A stretch of DNA of 64,000 nucleotides from Companilactobacillus futsaii JCM 17355 (lineage in GTDB: Bacteria; Bacillota; Bacilli; Lactobacillales; Lactobacillaceae): contig NZ_AZDO01000050.1 in NCBI RefSeq assembly GCF_001435505.1, forward strand, positions 1 through 64,000, written 5' to 3'. Below, piece by piece: positions 63,295-64,000 of the stretch; the first letter of the stretch is position 1, and the number at the start of each line of letters is the position of its first letter. A program made the translations under genes and the position numbers. The notes below the pieces were generated by a model, which had not been told where the DNA came from, did no database searches, and saw nothing but the letters and a program-made list of their open reading frames with translations.

Positions 63295-64000
63295 ATGAAA
63301 CGTATATTAAATCTCGAAGGTGCAATAAATTTACGTGAACTAGGTGGATATCCCACTAAAGATGGAACGACAATTAAATATAACAAACTCTTACGTTCAG
63401 GGGATATAAGTAATTTAACAGGAAAATCTTTAAGTTATCTTAAAAATTACGGATTACGGTATGTAGTCGATTTCCGTTCCAACAGCGAACAACGGACTTG
63501 GGCCGACACAACCTCTGATTTTTATAAAATTTATTCCGACCCCGTCTACCCACTCAAGGGTAACGGTGATAAATTGGCTATGATGATCAACCACGACAAT
63601 TATTCTTATCTAGGGATGATTTACCAAAGTGTCGTCCTCGATAAACATGGTCAACAAGCTTACAAGATTTTATTTGATTTAATGTTGCATAATGACCAAC
63701 CAAAACAATCATTGCTCTTCCACTGTGCAGCCGGAAAAGACCGGACTGGAATCGGTGCACTCTTGGTTTTGAAAGCATTAGGTGTAGATGAAGAAACTAT
63801 TACTAAAGACTATTTACTGACAAACTTGATGTATAGTGACATGGATACGATCGAAAATACTTTAAATGACGAAAACGGCAATCAAGATATCAACAAGATG
63901 AATATGACTAAAGCTGATTTAGCTAGTATTACCTCTGTCTTCAGAGCTATTGAGCATTACTATGGAACTTTTGACAATTATTTGGATAAAGCTTTAGGTA
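63295..64000 (+). CDS. Tyrosine protein phosphatase, partial at window end
   Basis: Opens at ATG 63295 after AGGGGAGG and stays open to the window edge (235 codons), so no stop is seen. Translation gives MKRILNLEGAINLRELGGYP, VVDFRSNSEQ and the catalytic loop LFHCAAGKDRTGIGAL (Cys near 143, P-loop HCxxGKDRTG). This is the PTP3/LipA-like tyrosine phosphatase family, about 260 residues, so some 25 residues are missing. It may act on phosphotyrosine or phosphoinositide. Confidence 0.85.
   Translation, partial: MKRILNLEGAINLRELGGYPTKDGTTIKYNKLLRSGDISNLTGKSLSYLKNYGLRYVVDFRSNSEQRTWADTTSDFYKIYSDPVYPLKGNGDKLAMMINHDNYSYLGMIYQSVVLDKHGQQAYKILFDLMLHNDQPKQSLLFHCAAGKDRTGIGALLVLKALGVDEETITKDYLLTNLMYSDMDTIENTLNDENGNQDINKMNMTKADLASITSVFRAIEHYYGTFDNYLDKALG

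Overview
The window is AT-rich, densely packed Firmicutes DNA. Lactic-acid-bacterium signatures include AGGAGG ribosome sites, SLAP- and WxL-type surface proteins, a bgl operon with RAT/terminator antitermination and cre boxes, a short-form 6-phosphogluconate dehydrogenase, YueI, DUF1836-DegV and HrtBA-like proteins. I infer a Lactobacillaceae chromosome, perhaps Companilactobacillus-like. The genus is inference only. No rRNA, tRNA, prophage, insertion sequence or CRISPR array was seen.

Layout. 0-8.3 kb: MacB-like ABC exporter; YdbS/YdbT membrane pair; an operon of two class-M-like sirtuins facing a TetR regulator; DUF1836-DegV. 8.4-14.6 kb: two paralogous APC amino-acid permeases; a TetR regulator divergent from an HrtB-HrtA-like (haem-efflux type) ABC transporter. 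14.6-24 kb: SDR, aldo/keto reductase, EamA exporter, two tandem LTA-synthase-like phosphoglycerol transferases, a flavodoxin-fold reductase, YitT, and a beta-hydroxyacid dehydrogenase. 24-28 kb: a tightly overlapping operon of a Cas4-like-nuclease/DinG-type helicase, a PD-(D/E)XK-like protein and an sce7725-like protein, next to a TetR gene broken by a nonsense codon. 28.8-34.7 kb: RlmA, SRAP peptidase, DUF805, paired CrcB fluoride channels, Gnd, a MerR/coiled-coil protein and a CNNM/CBS transporter. 34.7-42.6 kb: tandem PTPS-related polytopic membrane proteins, HAD phosphatase, CtpE-like P-type ATPase, and two tiny membrane proteins. 42.6-51 kb: SLAP/MucBP surface protein, frameshifted acyltransferase, and the licT-bglP-bglA beta-glucoside operon. 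51-64 kb: DUF2975/XRE pair, an orphan L-type lectin/WxL surface protein, SDR, prs-yueI, a beta-helix-like protein, hydrolase and glutamine amidotransferase genes, a broken UDG-fold-like gene near a WYL regulator and a decayed WYL paralogue, a GT2 glycosyltransferase and a partial tyrosine phosphatase.

Things most worth following: the helicase-nuclease operon whose helicase appears to have lost its iron-sulfur cysteines; the paired sirtuins without macrodomain or GcvH-L neighbours, one lacking the zinc module; a 15-bp operator shared by the WYL remnant and the broken UDG-like gene; a 23-nt intergenic motif present three times; a pseudoknot-capable leader before the glutamine amidotransferase; and a perfect 37-bp palindrome before the lectin/WxL gene. 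Two genes carry in-frame TGA where tryptophan is expected, and two more are frameshifted, so this strain shows recent gene decay.
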